Shown: piece by piece, positions 1-8,794 of the stretch
Layout of the letters: every line of letters begins with the position of its first letter
Position numbering within the stretch: position 1 is the first letter of the stretch
Assembly: GCF_000300515.1 (NCBI RefSeq)
Contig: NZ_AMSI01000012.1
Location: 62,001 to 126,000 of the forward strand
Reading direction: 5' to 3'
Origin: Nitratireductor indicus C115
GTDB taxonomy: Bacteria; Pseudomonadota; Alphaproteobacteria; Rhizobiales; Rhizobiaceae
DNA length: 64,000 bases
The notes under the pieces: model-generated
Databases searched by the model: none
Told to the model about the DNA's origin: nothing
The model's input: only the letters and a program-made list of their open reading frames with translations
Made by a program: the position numbers and the translations under genes

Positions 1-214
1 CGCTGCCAGATTTCGGCGCAGCGGCAGGCGTTTGCCCGCGCGCCACTGACGCAGCTTCTTCTTGGCGGCATCGAAATCTTCCTTGCTGCTGCGGCCCGAA
101 AGGCGGCACATCTCTGCTGCGAGAGCCTGATTGTCAAAATGCCCCCGCCGGTTGCAGACTTCATCGAACAATCGGTGCCAGCAGCTATAGCCGCCCCAGT
201 CTCCCGCAGTCACG
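1..214 (-). CDS. Hypothetical protein, N-terminal part only (possible HTH-type regulator)
   Basis: An open frame runs on the minus strand from a GTG at 214 off the left edge of the window, giving 71 codons. The GTG follows a good ribosome site (GGGAGA, six bases upstream), and an in-frame stop lies further upstream, so this start is likely. The visible part begins VTAGDWGGYSCWHRLF and later has a basic stretch (KKKLRQWRAGKRLPLRR). The spacing of hydrophobic and basic residues would suit a small DNA-binding helix-turn-helix domain, but I do not recognise a named family. The 19-bp tandem duplication at 199-236 covers the start codon and ribosome site. The frame is supported; the function is a guess. 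Confidence 0.5.
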
Positions 215-236
215 ATAGTCTCCCGCAGTCGCGATT
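199..236. repeat. 19-bp tandem duplication over a start codon
   Basis: Two adjacent 19-bp copies, AGTCTCCCGCAGTCACGAT (199-217) and AGTCTCCCGCAGTCGCGAT (218-236), differ at one base. On the minus strand each copy carries a GGGAGA ribosome-site-like block. The inner copy supplies the GTG start of the partial gene at 1-214. The outer copy has CGA at that place and so no start codon. Confidence 0.85.
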
Positions 237-448
237 CTTCCCCATGGCCAGTGCTTTGAAGCTATCGGCCTTCGCCCGGAATCGGAATGGAAAGAAGCCC
301 GAATTTTCCGGTTTTTCCGAGAATGGCCCGATTTTTCAGTAGGCGCGCGCGCAGGTTGAGCGGTCTATTCGCGGCGTGGGGAGGCTCAGCTTCGTTTCGC
401 GAGGAAAGAGCGGGTCAGACCCTTCACCCAAAGATGAGGGAAGCGCTT

Positions 449-793
449 ATGAAAACTGTACAAATCCTGCTGGCCGGCCTTGCCGCTCTCTCCGTGTCGG
501 GCTGCGTCAGCGCCGGCAATGTGGACAAGACCGTCGAGCTTTCGGTGGGGCAGACGCGGCATCTGACGGCCTATCGCGCCGAAGGCTGCGGGGGAACGCC
601 GCCGAGCTTCGCGGCCCTTGCGCCGCGACTGCCGAAATCGAAGGTGGTGCGCTATTCTGATGGCGGTCCGTCCAGTCGCAACAGCCGCCAGTGCGGCAAG
701 CGGGTGCCCACACGCGCCATCAACGCGACGGGCATCGCCAAGGGTGAGGAGGTCAACCGTTATCAGGACACGATCCGCATCGTGGTTCGCTGA
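449..793 (+). CDS. Small outer-membrane-type lipoprotein of unknown function
   Basis: Encodes 114 residues. The first 19 (MKTVQILLAGLAALSVSGC) form a lipoprotein signal peptide with a lipobox ending at Cys19. The mature part has two further cysteines (in GCGG and RQCG), which could form a disulfide, and ends in a short beta-rich segment. I chose the ATG at 449 because GAGGGA lies just upstream and the signal peptide starts there; an in-frame ATG at 434 would add five residues. No family is recognised. It is probably a periplasm-facing lipid-anchored protein. It is transcribed alone and followed by a small palindrome and a strong hairpin. Confidence 0.7.
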   Translation: MKTVQILLAGLAALSVSGCVSAGNVDKTVELSVGQTRHLTAYRAEGCGGTPPSFAALAPRLPKSKVVRYSDGGPSSRNSRQCGKRVPTRAINATGIAKGEEVNRYQDTIRIVVR

Positions 794-822
794 AGCGTTT
801 CCGGTCGAACGGAAGCATTTAA
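794..822. repeat. Small palindrome of the rhizobial intergenic type
   Basis: Just after the stop codon of the lipoprotein gene the sequence TTCCG-GTCGAA-CGGAA (799-814) forms a short hairpin followed by an AT-rich stretch. Similar palindromes are common in rhizobial intergenic regions, and it may help end transcription. The rest of the gap up to 943 shows nothing I can assign. Confidence 0.35.
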
Positions 823-943
823 GCCGCATCTCTCGGAGGCAGAAGGTGGTCGCGAGGGACGCGGTGAAATCGAAGACCTGACGTGCGCAGAGCTAGTCCA
901 AAAGATTGCGCGCTTTGGGGGAAGGCGAACGAGTTTCGCCGAG

Positions 944-973
944 GGGCCGCCGGGTGGGGTGGGCGGCCCTTTC
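944..973. terminator. Hairpin terminator between convergent genes
   Basis: A perfect 8-bp stem, GGGCCGCC (944-951) and GGCGGCCC (962-969), encloses a 10-base loop and is followed by TTTCC on the plus strand. It lies between the lipoprotein gene (plus) and the EamA transporter gene (minus), whose stop codon is at 974, so it could serve both directions. Confidence 0.6.
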
Positions 974-1879
974 CTATCCGACGATAACCAAAAGCAAAAT
1001 GCCCGCCACAATCAACGCGCAGCCGGCAACTTCGGTTCTGTTGATGTGTTCCTTGAAGATGAAAACCGAGGACGCGAATGTGAAGATCATCTCGATCTGC
1101 GCCAGCGCCTTCACGATCGCGGCTTGCTGCAATGTCATGGCCGAGAACCAGCCGAGTGATGCAGATGCCCCGACGAAGCCGACGAAGAGCGAAGGCTTCC
1201 AGGCCTTGGCGATGCGGACCACCTCGGAACTGTCCTTCCAAAGCATGTAGGCCAGCATGATCAGCGTCTGAAACGAGATGGTGACGGCCAGCGTCATGGC
1301 TGCCTGCATAAGATAGTTCGGTCCGCCGAGCGAGAGGGACGCGCCGCGATAGGCGACCGCCGCAACGCCGAACAGCGTGCCGGAGGCAAGTCCGATGAGC
1401 GCGTTGCGGCTGACGAGCGAGGCGAACAGATTGCGCCAGCTCATCGTCACGCGAGCCACCGAGATCAGCATTACCCCCACCACGGTGACGGCGATGGCAA
1501 GCAAAGCGCCCGGCCGTACGACTTCTCCCAAAAGAACGAGGCCGAAAATCGCGGCCTGCGCGGGCTCCGTGCGCGAATAGGCGGTACCCACCGCGAAATT
1601 CCGGAAAGAAAAAAGATAGATCAGCAGGAATTGCGCCGCAATCTGGCCAAGTCCGCCGATCACGATCCAGGTGAGAAAGGTGCCGTTGAGCGCAGGAATC
1701 GGAAAACCGGCGAAGCGATGCAGGCAGGCCACGAGCAGAATGGCGAAGGGCATGCCGAAACCGAAACGAACGAAGGTCGCGCCGGTTGTACCCAGCACGC
1801 CTTTGAGATGTTTTTGCCCCACGGAACGCAGGTTCTGCAGGAAGGCGGCGGCAATTGTTATCGGGATCCATAATTCCAT
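974..1879 (-). CDS. EamA/DMT-superfamily transporter
   Basis: Encodes 301 residues with about ten hydrophobic helices and the two-fold repeat of drug/metabolite transporters (first half to about residue 140, second half beginning near LIGLASGTLFGVAAVAYRG). This is the usual length for EamA permeases, which typically export amino acids or metabolites across the inner membrane. The substrate cannot be read from sequence. It is divergent from the HAD nucleotidase gene at 2029, with a shared 149-bp promoter region. The start is the first ATG of the hydrophobic frame, with a weak AGG upstream. Confidence 0.85.
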   Translation of the reverse strand: MELWIPITIAAAFLQNLRSVGQKHLKGVLGTTGATFVRFGFGMPFAILLVACLHRFAGFPIPALNGTFLTWIVIGGLGQIAAQFLLIYLFSFRNFAVGTAYSRTEPAQAAIFGLVLLGEVVRPGALLAIAVTVVGVMLISVARVTMSWRNLFASLVSRNALIGLASGTLFGVAAVAYRGASLSLGGPNYLMQAAMTLAVTISFQTLIMLAYMLWKDSSEVVRIAKAWKPSLFVGFVGASASLGWFSAMTLQQAAIVKALAQIEMIFTFASSVFIFKEHINRTEVAGCALIVAGILLLVIVG

Positions 1880-2028
1880 GGAATGCCTGTTCTGCCGCTA
1901 TGCGTAAGGCGGCAAGGGGCAGGGGGCGGGGAAGCTGTGGTCCAGAACCGGGGAGGCCCTGATGCCAGAAGCATTCGGGCAACCCTGCGGAGATTGCACG
2001 CAGCCATGGGGCTTGCCATAAGGATGTC

Positions 2029-2730
2029 ATGACAAATCAACCCTCCCGCGAGCGCTTCGCCCATATCACCGACTGGGTGTTCGACCTCGACAACACGCTC
2101 TATCCCCATCACACCAATCTGTTCTCGCAGATCGATGTGCGCATGACGGCCTATGTCTCGGATCTTCTGCAGATGAACCGGGAGGAGGCGCGCAGCCTGC
2201 AGAAGGAGCTTTATCGCGAATATGGCACCACGTTGAACGGGCTGATGACGCGTTATGAGATAGACCCCGACGATTTCCTGCAGAAGGTGCACGACATCGA
2301 TTATTCCTGGGTCGCGCCCGATCCGAGCCTTGGCGAGGCGATCAAGGCTCTGCCCGGCCGCAAGTTCATCTTCACCAATGGCGACCGGGGCCATGCCGAG
2401 CGCACCGCGCGCCAATTGGGCGTGCTCGACCAGTTCGACGATATTTTCGACATCGTTGCCGCAGGCCTTGTGCCAAAACCTGCGGCTGCCACCTATGACC
2501 GCTTCATGGCTCTGCACCGGGTGGCCGGTCCGAATGCGGCGATGTTCGAGGATCTGGCGCGCAATCTTGCCGTGCCCAAGAAGAGCGGCATGACAACGGT
2601 CCTTGTGGTGCCGAACAACTTTGAACCCACTTTTTCCGAAATATGGGAACAGGATGCGGACGAGGAGGACGATGTCGATTTCGTCACCGACGACCTCGCC
2701 TCTTTCCTGCGCTCGGTGATCGGGACCTGA
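2029..2730 (+). CDS. HAD-family pyrimidine 5'-nucleotidase
   Basis: Encodes 233 residues. Motif I is FDLDNTLYP with the nucleophile Asp19 and Asp21. Motif II is the threonine of FTNGDRGH near residue 117, followed by a lysine in LVPKP and an acidic MFED motif. The DLDNTLYP signature and size match the SDT1/PPM1-like branch that dephosphorylates pyrimidine nucleoside monophosphates in the cytoplasm. The C-terminal acidic stretch (EQDADEEDDVDFV) is common in rhizobial members. The DUF817 gene follows four bases after its stop, so the two are probably co-transcribed. The exact substrate is inferred from the family. Confidence 0.82.
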   Translation: MTNQPSRERFAHITDWVFDLDNTLYPHHTNLFSQIDVRMTAYVSDLLQMNREEARSLQKELYREYGTTLNGLMTRYEIDPDDFLQKVHDIDYSWVAPDPSLGEAIKALPGRKFIFTNGDRGHAERTARQLGVLDQFDDIFDIVAAGLVPKPAAATYDRFMALHRVAGPNAAMFEDLARNLAVPKKSGMTTVLVVPNNFEPTFSEIWEQDADEEDDVDFVTDDLASFLRSVIGT

Positions 2731-2734
2731 CCGC

Positions 2735-3604
2735 ATGCGTCGCTTTACGTCGCTTGAGGCGCGCATCGATGCGGCCGCGCACCGGGTGCTCGACGCGCTG
2801 CCGCGCCACGGCCTTTCGGGCGCTCTGGTCGAGTTCCTCGTCTTCGGCCTGAAACAGGCGTGGGCCTGCCTCTTCGGCGGTCTGCTCCTCGCGTTGATCA
2901 TCGCGACCCACTATGTATGGCCCAGGGATGCGCTGCTCGCGCGCTACGATTTTCTCTTTCTGGCCGCGCTCGGCATTCAGGTCGCCATGCTGGCTGGCCG
3001 GCTTGAAACCTTTTCCGAAGCGAAGGTCATCCTGATTTTCCATGTGGTCGGCACGGCGATGGAGGTTTTCAAGACCTCGGTCGGCTCATGGATTTATCCC
3101 GAGGACAGCTTCTTCCACATCGGCCCCGTGCCGCTGTTTTCCGGTTTCATGTACGCGGCGGTGGGTTCCTATCTGGCGCGTGTCAGCCGCATTTTCGACA
3201 TGCGCTACACGAATTACCCGCCATTATGGACGACGGTCCTGCTGGCGGTCGGAATTTATGTGAACTTCTTCGCCCACCACTACACGGTGGATATCCGCTA
3301 TGGCCTGTTTGCGCTGACGGCAGTGCTTTATCTGCGCACGGTGGTGCACTACCGGGTGTTCCGCTTTCGTCACCGGATGCCACTGCTGCTGGGGTTTCTC
3401 CTGGTTGCACTCTTCATCTGGTTCGCTGAGAATATCGGCACATGGTCGCGCGCCTGGATCTACCCTTCCCAGTCCCATAGCTGGACCCCGGTTTCGCTCG
3501 GCAAACTGGGGGCCTGGTATCTTCTGATGATCATCTCTTTCGTACTGGTCTCGTTGGTGCACCGCCCGACCGAACCGGACATTGAGGAACGAGACCCGAA
3601 ATGA
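2735..3604 (+). CDS. DUF817 integral membrane protein
   Basis: Encodes 289 residues with about eight membrane segments and the conserved aromatic-rich motifs of DUF817: VFKTSVGSWIYPEDSFFHIG, SGFMYAAVGSYL, and WFAENIGTWSRAWIYPSQ near the C-terminus. The function of this family is unknown. The repeated GSW.YP/GTW..AWIYP motifs look like an internal duplication of a functional site in the membrane. It starts four bases after the nucleotidase stop, consistent with an operon, and is followed by a perfect 10-bp hairpin. Confidence 0.85.
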   Translation: MRRFTSLEARIDAAAHRVLDALPRHGLSGALVEFLVFGLKQAWACLFGGLLLALIIATHYVWPRDALLARYDFLFLAALGIQVAMLAGRLETFSEAKVILIFHVVGTAMEVFKTSVGSWIYPEDSFFHIGPVPLFSGFMYAAVGSYLARVSRIFDMRYTNYPPLWTTVLLAVGIYVNFFAHHYTVDIRYGLFALTAVLYLRTVVHYRVFRFRHRMPLLLGFLLVALFIWFAENIGTWSRAWIYPSQSHSWTPVSLGKLGAWYLLMIISFVLVSLVHRPTEPDIEERDPK

Positions 3605-3606
3605 AA

Positions 3607-3633
3607 CGGCGAGGCCCAAAACCGGCCTCGCCG
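3607..3633. terminator. Hairpin after DUF817 gene
   Basis: A perfect 10-bp stem, CGGCGAGGCC (3607-3616) and GGCCTCGCCG (3624-3633), has a 7-base loop and begins three bases after the stop codon. There is no clear T-run, so it may be a weak or bidirectional terminator. Confidence 0.6.
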
Positions 3634-3720
3634 CTTGAAGGAGTTGTCAGGTAAAATCATCCAGGTCCGCATGGATGCGGGAAAACAGGAAGATTGAACC
3701 GAAGAGACAGGGAACCGGGC

Positions 3721-4749
3721 TTATTTGCCGTGGCTGTGGCCGGAGTGATCCATGGCCGGTCCGTCGCCGCGGGCCGAGCCTACAGCCAGTTCCAGTTCCA
3801 CTTTTCCGGCTTTCTCGAACTCCAGCGTCACCGGAACCGAAGCGCCTTCCTGAAACGGCTTCGCCACCTGCATGAACATGATGTGCAGCCCGCCGGGCTT
3901 CAGCGTCACGGTTTCGCCTGCTGGAATTTCGAGCCCTCCCTCGACGGGACGCATGACCATCACATCGTTCTTCATCTCCATCGTATGCACTTCCACCTTG
4001 CCGGCGGCGGAAGACGAGATGCCGACGAGCCGGTCAGACGCGTCGCCGGTGTTTTCGATGGTAAGATAGCCGCCGCCAGACGGTTGTCCGGGCAGCATGG
4101 CGCGTGCGCGCGCCTCCGTGATCCTGAGATCGCCGGCCGCAACCTGTGCTAGGGCCATATGATCATGGGCCTGTGCCGCACCCATATGCTCGTGCGCCTG
4201 TGCAGCACCATGGCCGTGGTGCCCCGCGGCCGGTTCCGCAGCCAGGATCGTCAGGCCGGGTGCGGGGTTCTCAAGCGCGTGCGCATCCTGCCCTTCGGCC
4301 GGAATGTCGGTCCAGGTCACTTCGCCGTCGGCGCATTTCTGAACGGTCTTGAAGAAGAGCTTTTCGCCTGCTTCCACCCCGGACAAGGTGCCGCGCAAGG
4401 AGAATTCGTCGAATTGATCATCCGGCAGGTCGCCGCCGCTCCAACTGACGGCTTTCACGCCGCTCATAACCGGCTTCCCGTGGGAAGAGTAGGATTTTGC
4501 ATAGTCGCCGGTCTCGACATTGATGGTCCAACCGGGCTTCGGCATCGGCTTCACCGATATGAACCCTTCCGGAACCTCGACATGCACCGAATTGGTGGCT
4601 TGTCCGGCGCACCCGTGAGGAATGACGAGCACGGCCTTGTAGCTGCCGGGTTTGGCGGCAGGGGTCTCCAGCACGGCATGGGCACCGGCACTGGAAATGG
4701 AAAACAGGGGCAGCAGGGTTGCCGCCGAAGCGAAAAGAAACTGGCGCAT
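3721..4749 (-). CDS. Fused YcnI (DUF1775) and PCuAC copper-chaperone protein
   Basis: Encodes 342 residues. A signal peptide (1-23) probably ends at AGA, which would leave His24 as the mature N-terminus; YcnI proteins bind copper through such an N-terminal histidine. Residues 24-170 are the DUF1775 domain. Residues 177-198 are a His/Met linker made of two near-identical units (AAQAHEHMG, AAQAHDHMA). Residues 203-325 are a PCuAC domain with likely ligands His255, Met266, His289 and Met291. The tail DHSGHSHGK adds more histidines. It is predicted to carry Cu(I)/Cu(II) in the periplasm, probably for cytochrome oxidase assembly or copper tolerance. The DUF2946 gene lies 57 bp upstream on the same strand. 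Confidence 0.88.
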   Translation of the reverse strand: MRQFLFASAATLLPLFSISSAGAHAVLETPAAKPGSYKAVLVIPHGCAGQATNSVHVEVPEGFISVKPMPKPGWTINVETGDYAKSYSSHGKPVMSGVKAVSWSGGDLPDDQFDEFSLRGTLSGVEAGEKLFFKTVQKCADGEVTWTDIPAEGQDAHALENPAPGLTILAAEPAAGHHGHGAAQAHEHMGAAQAHDHMALAQVAAGDLRITEARARAMLPGQPSGGGYLTIENTGDASDRLVGISSSAAGKVEVHTMEMKNDVMVMRPVEGGLEIPAGETVTLKPGGLHIMFMQVAKPFQEGASVPVTLEFEKAGKVELELAVGSARGDGPAMDHSGHSHGK

Positions 4750-4806
4750 GATTGGCCTTTCAGGTCTGAATATGGGGTCTGTCCCGGCGGTGCCGGGTGC
4801 AAGCGT

Positions 4807-5211
4807 TCAGACTGGAAGGGGCGGTGCGCGGATCGAGGGGGGTGGATCGTTCGTCCGCGCGGCAGGCACATGAAGCGCCCAATGCGGTTCGGCGGGAACG
4901 GCGACGGGTGAGGGAAGGCCGATCGCGGCGGGCGAGGCCGGGGCGCTGGCGACGATCTGGAAGCTGCAGGAATGGCCCGTCAGGCAGAGTGGACACTCGA
5001 TATTGCGCGGGTGCTCGCGATTGTTGTCGCCTGTGGTGCCCACCCCATAGGTGGTGCAGATGACGAAGCCGCCGGGTGTCGCCGTTGCGGCAGCCGCCAG
5101 AAGCGGCTGCAGGGCGTTGAGAAAAAGCGCAAGAAACCCGACCGCCGCGAACAGGCCTGCATCGCGGCGCAGGCTTTCGAACCAGCTTGTGCGGACCTCT
5201 CCCTTGCGCAT
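4807..5211 (-). CDS. DUF2946 family protein
   Basis: Encodes 134 residues: a membrane anchor near residues 20-43, then CPLC-LTGH-SC (Cys73, Cys76, His80, Cys82), a compact possible metal site, and a proline-rich C-terminus containing RAPP, as usual for DUF2946. Members sit beside copper genes in many proteobacteria. Here it lies directly upstream of the YcnI-PCuAC fusion on the same strand, which supports a role in copper handling. The biochemical function is not known. Conserved Cys/His ligands are visible; copper as the metal is inferred from the neighbour. Confidence 0.75.
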   Translation of the reverse strand: MRKGEVRTSWFESLRRDAGLFAAVGFLALFLNALQPLLAAAATATPGGFVICTTYGVGTTGDNNREHPRNIECPLCLTGHSCSFQIVASAPASPAAIGLPSPVAVPAEPHWALHVPAARTNDPPPSIRAPPLPV

Positions 5212-5320
5212 GGCTCAGGCACTAGCCCAATGCGCGGCGCTACGCCAGCCCGCAAGATGCGGGAAAGCTTGCGACATGGACGCGCGGTCCGCCGTTTCCG
5301 GCAATCCGAGCGGCGCCGTT

Positions 5321-6160
5321 CTAAAGCTCGTAAAACTCCGCGACCTTTGCCCAGGCTTCCTCGGCTGTATCGACGAACGTAATGAGCTGGTCGTCTCCGG
5401 GCGAGATGGTGCCCTGTTCGGCAAGGAAGGCGAGGTTGATCGCGTTCTGCCAGAATTCTTTGCCGAAAAGCAGGACCGGGACGCGTTCCATACGCCCGGT
5501 CTGGATCAGCGTCAGGGATTCGAACAGTTCGTCCATCGTGCCGAAGCCGCCGGGAAACACGGCCACCGCCTTCGCCCGCATCATGAAATGCATCTTGCGG
5601 ACCGCGAAATAGTGGAAATTGAAGCACAGGTCCGGCGTGACATATTTGTTCGGAGCCTGCTCATGGGGCAGCACGATGTTGAGGCCGATGGTCGGCGCGC
5701 CGCAATCGGCAGCACCGCGGTTTCCGGCTTCCATCACGCCGGGCCCGCCGCCCGTCACCACCACATATTCCCGATAATAGGACTTGGCCGATTCTTCCGA
5801 GCAGAGCCGGGCAAAGCGCCGGGCTTCCTCGTAGTAGCGGCTGTTCTTCTCGAGGTTCTTGCGCTGGGTTTCGTTCTTGGCTGCCCATGCATCGCCGCCC
5901 GGTTCTGGCAGACGCGCGCCCCCGAACAGGATGACCGTCGAACGGATGCCGCGTTCGGCGAGTGCCATCTCGGGCTTGAGCAGTTCAAGCTGCAACCGGA
6001 CGGCGCGCAATTCGCGGCGCGTCATGAACTCCTCGTCGTCCCAGGCGAGCCTGTAGGTCTGGGCGCGGGTCTGCGGTGTGTCGGGAACCTGGCGTGCGCG
6101 TTTCAGGTCTTCGTCCGAATGCGGAAGCGGCGTCCAGCCATTCTTGTCGGTCGTATCCAT
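5321..6160 (-). CDS. LOG-family Rossmann-fold protein (TIGR00730-like)
   Basis: Encodes 279 residues from the ATG at 6160, which has AGGA five bases upstream; the frame stays open further upstream but without a better start. The LOG signature is present as TGGGPGVMEAGNRGA and PGGFGTMDELFE. This family is annotated as possible lysine decarboxylase but is known as a nucleoside 5'-monophosphate phosphoribohydrolase (cytokinin-activating LOG enzymes). It is longer than plant LOG because of an N-terminal extension of about 70 residues, which is usual for the bacterial long type. It is cytoplasmic and divergent from dapD. Confidence 0.82.
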   Translation of the reverse strand: MDTTDKNGWTPLPHSDEDLKRARQVPDTPQTRAQTYRLAWDDEEFMTRRELRAVRLQLELLKPEMALAERGIRSTVILFGGARLPEPGGDAWAAKNETQRKNLEKNSRYYEEARRFARLCSEESAKSYYREYVVVTGGGPGVMEAGNRGAADCGAPTIGLNIVLPHEQAPNKYVTPDLCFNFHYFAVRKMHFMMRAKAVAVFPGGFGTMDELFESLTLIQTGRMERVPVLLFGKEFWQNAINLAFLAEQGTISPGDDQLITFVDTAEEAWAKVAEFYEL

Positions 6161-6309
6161 GAATCCTGTCTTTTCGTCTTCTTGGCGCGGTCCCTCGCGC
6201 CATCGCGAGATTGACCCCTTGGGGCGGTTCGAATAGGTTCCGCGCGGCCTTGGGTCCAATCCCAAATTATGGCTGAGCCCTTAACAGCTTGTTCAATGGA
6301 GCCGCAAGC

Positions 6310-7164
6310 ATGACGAAGACGGATGTCGCCGCGCTGGAAAAGACAATCGAGAAGGCTTTTGACGAGCGTGACGGCGTCTCGACCTCGACCCGCGGGGAAA
6401 TCCGTGATGCGGTCGAGACAGCTCTTCTGTTGCTTGACGGTGGCAAGGCGCGCGTTGCCGAGCGCCAGGATGACGGCTCCTGGAAAGTGAACCAGTGGCT
6501 CAAGAAGGCGGTGCTTCTCTCCTTCCGCCTGAACCCGATGGAAGTCATCAAGGGCGGCCCTGGCGATTCGGTCTGGTGGGATAAGGTTCCCTCCAAGTTC
6601 GATGGGTGGAGCGCCAACGAGTTCGAGAAGGCGGGCCTGCGCGCCGTTCCCAATGCGGTGGTGCGTCGCTCGGCCTATGTGGCGCCGGGCGTGGTTCTGA
6701 TGCCGTCCTTCGTCAATCTCGGCGCCTATGTGGGCGAGGGCACCATGGTCGATACCTGGGCGACGGTCGGCTCCTGTGCGCAGATCGGCCGGAATGTCCA
6801 TTTGTCCGGCGGTGTCGGCATTGGCGGTGTTCTGGAGCCGATGCAGGCCGGCCCCACCATCATTGAGGACAATTGCTTCATCGGTGCCCGCTCTGAAGTG
6901 GTCGAGGGCTGCATCATTCGCGAGGGTTCGGTCCTTGGCATGGGTGTCTTCATCGGCAAGTCGACCAAGATCGTCGATCGCGCCACGGGCGATGTCTTCT
7001 ATGGGGAAGTGCCTCCCTATTCGGTGGTTGTCGCCGGAACCATGCCAGGCAAGCCCATGGGCAATGGCGAACCGGGGCCGGGCCTTTATTGCGCCGTCAT
7101 CGTGAAGCGCGTCGATGAAAAGACACGCTCCAAGACGTCCATCAACGAGCTCCTGCGCGACTGA
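6310..7164 (+). CDS. dapD: 2,3,4,5-tetrahydropyridine-2,6-dicarboxylate N-succinyltransferase
   Basis: Encodes 284 residues. It catalyses succinyl transfer from succinyl-CoA to tetrahydrodipicolinate in the succinylase branch of lysine/meso-diaminopimelate synthesis. The central and C-terminal parts are a left-handed hexapeptide-repeat helix ([19 protein letters not shown] through [14 protein letters not shown]), and the length is normal. The start is the ATG at 6310 behind GGAG; the frame continues seven codons upstream without a site. The DUF805 gene follows 14 bp after the stop and dapE soon after, so this is a lysine-pathway operon. Confidence 0.97.
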   Translation: MTKTDVAALEKTIEKAFDERDGVSTSTRGEIRDAVETALLLLDGGKARVAERQDDGSWKVNQWLKKAVLLSFRLNPMEVIKGGPGDSVWWDKVPSKFDGWSANEFEKAGLRAVPNAVVRRSAYVAPGVVLMPSFVNLGAYVGEGTMVDTWATVGSCAQIGRNVHLSGGVGIGGVLEPMQAGPTIIEDNCFIGARSEVVEGCIIREGSVLGMGVFIGKSTKIVDRATGDVFYGEVPPYSVVVAGTMPGKPMGNGEPGPGLYCAVIVKRVDEKTRSKTSINELLRD

Positions 7165-7178
7165 TCGGAACCGCTTCG

Positions 7179-7553
7179 ATGATGCAGAAGGGACAGATCA
7201 GCTGGCTGTTCTTCGGCTTTTCCGGCAGGGTGAGCCGCGCCGCCTTCTTCCTGGCGGGGCTCCTGCTGGCAATTATGCAGGCTTTCACCCTTTACCGGTT
7301 CACGCTCGAGCCGGAAGGCAGCGGTGCAAGCGGCCTCTGGGCGATTTCCTTCTGGGCGCTGTTCTTCGTTTCGGTCTATTCCTCCGTCGCTCTCGGCGTG
7401 AAACGACTGCATGATTTCGGCAAGCCCGGCATTTTCGCGGTTGCCCTGTTCATCCCGATGGTGTCGATCCTCGCTTTCATCATCCTGTGCGTCTATCCCG
7501 GCGACACTGGCGCAAACATTTATGGCCGGCGGACCAACGCACCGAAGGATTGA
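7179..7553 (+). CDS. DUF805 family membrane protein
   Basis: Encodes 124 residues with about three to four hydrophobic segments and the DUF805 hallmarks: an N-terminal W.FF.FSGRVSRAAFF and the motif VKRLHDFGKPG after the third segment. The function is unknown. It sits between dapD (14 bp) and dapE (51 bp). This placement is, as I recall, common in rhizobia and suggests co-transcription rather than a known part in lysine synthesis. Confidence 0.85.
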   Translation: MMQKGQISWLFFGFSGRVSRAAFFLAGLLLAIMQAFTLYRFTLEPEGSGASGLWAISFWALFFVSVYSSVALGVKRLHDFGKPGIFAVALFIPMVSILAFIILCVYPGDTGANIYGRRTNAPKD

Positions 7554-7604
7554 GGCGCAACTGGCCCGTGACAGCCGCATACGGTTCTATTATCCCTTTT
7601 CATC

Positions 7605-8792
7605 ATGACACTTCCGACCGATCCCGCCGCCAATCTTGCCGAACTCATCCGCTGCCCGTCCGTTACCCCGGCCGAGGGCAATGCGCTTTCCGTGCTTTCG
7701 GGCATGCTGAAGGCGTTTGACTGCACGGTTGAGCGCCCCGTTTTTTCCGATGAGGATACGCCCGACGTAGAAAATCTATACGCGCGCCTGTCCGGCAACG
7801 GCCCGCATCTGATGTTTGCCGGCCATACGGATGTCGTCCCCCCCGGCGACGAAGCGGCCTGGACCCATCCGCCCTTTGAAGCCGTGGTGGCGAATGGCGA
7901 GATGTATGGGCGCGGCGCGGTCGACATGAAGGGCGGCATCGCCTGTTTCGTTGCCGCGCTCGCGCGCTACGTGGAACGGCATGGCAGGCCGCGCGGCTCG
8001 GTTTCTTTCCTGATCACGGGGGATGAGGAAGGACCGGCAATCAACGGAACGGTAAAACTGCTCGAATGGGCGGCTGCCCGCGGTGAGAGTTGGGACGCGG
8101 CCATTGTTGGCGAGCCGACCAATCCCGAAAAGCTCGGCGACATGATCAAGATCGGCCGCCGTGGCTCGCTCTCCGGCCGCATCACCGTTACCGGCACACA
8201 GGGCCATGTGGCTTATCCGCATCTGGCCGACAATCCGGTGCGCGGCATGGTCGCGTTGCTCGATGCGCTGCTTTCGCCACCCCTCGATGAGGGAACGGAG
8301 GATTTCCAGGCGACGAACCTGGAGATCACCACCGTCGACGTGGGCAATAAGGCGACCAACGTCATTCCGGCGAAGGCGTCCGCCACCTTCAATATCCGTT
8401 TCAATGACAGCTGGAGCGCTGAAAGCCTTCAGGCGGAAATCCACAATCGTCTCGATCGGGCCGCCGAGGAAAACCGGCTGCGGCCGGGCCGCGAGGAACC
8501 TGCCGCCTTCGATCTCGAATGGTTGGGGCGTGCAAGCCCGGTGTTCCTGACTCGGGATGAAAAACTAATCGACACACTTTCGGCTTCCGTGGAGGTCGTG
8601 ACCGGGTCCCGCCCCGGGCTTTCCACGTCCGGCGGCACCTCGGATGCCCGCTTCATCAAGGATTATTGTCCGGTGGTGGAATTCGGTCTCGTCGGCCAGA
8701 CCATGCATATGGTGGACGAGCGCGTCGCGGTCGCCGATCTGGAGACATTGACGCAGATTTATCTGCGTTTCCTCGAAGACTGGTTTGCCTGA
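7605..8792 (+). CDS. dapE: Succinyl-diaminopimelate desuccinylase
   Basis: Encodes 395 residues of the M20 metallohydrolase family. It hydrolyses N-succinyl-L,L-2,6-diaminopimelate to release L,L-diaminopimelate. Visible active-site motifs are [10 protein letters not shown] (first zinc histidine and aspartate), [10 protein letters not shown] (bridging aspartate), [11 protein letters not shown] (catalytic Glu and metal Glu) and VGEPTN. The dimerisation domain lies around residues 180-290. [11 protein letters not shown] and the final [11 protein letters not shown] match the C-terminal zinc histidine region. It completes the dapD-DUF805-dapE cluster. Confidence 0.97.
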   Translation: MTLPTDPAANLAELIRCPSVTPAEGNALSVLSGMLKAFDCTVERPVFSDEDTPDVENLYARLSGNGPHLMFAGHTDVVPPGDEAAWTHPPFEAVVANGEMYGRGAVDMKGGIACFVAALARYVERHGRPRGSVSFLITGDEEGPAINGTVKLLEWAAARGESWDAAIVGEPTNPEKLGDMIKIGRRGSLSGRITVTGTQGHVAYPHLADNPVRGMVALLDALLSPPLDEGTEDFQATNLEITTVDVGNKATNVIPAKASATFNIRFNDSWSAESLQAEIHNRLDRAAEENRLRPGREEPAAFDLEWLGRASPVFLTRDEKLIDTLSASVEVVTGSRPGLSTSGGTSDARFIKDYCPVVEFGLVGQTMHMVDERVAVADLETLTQIYLRFLEDWFA

Positions 8793-8794
8793 AC

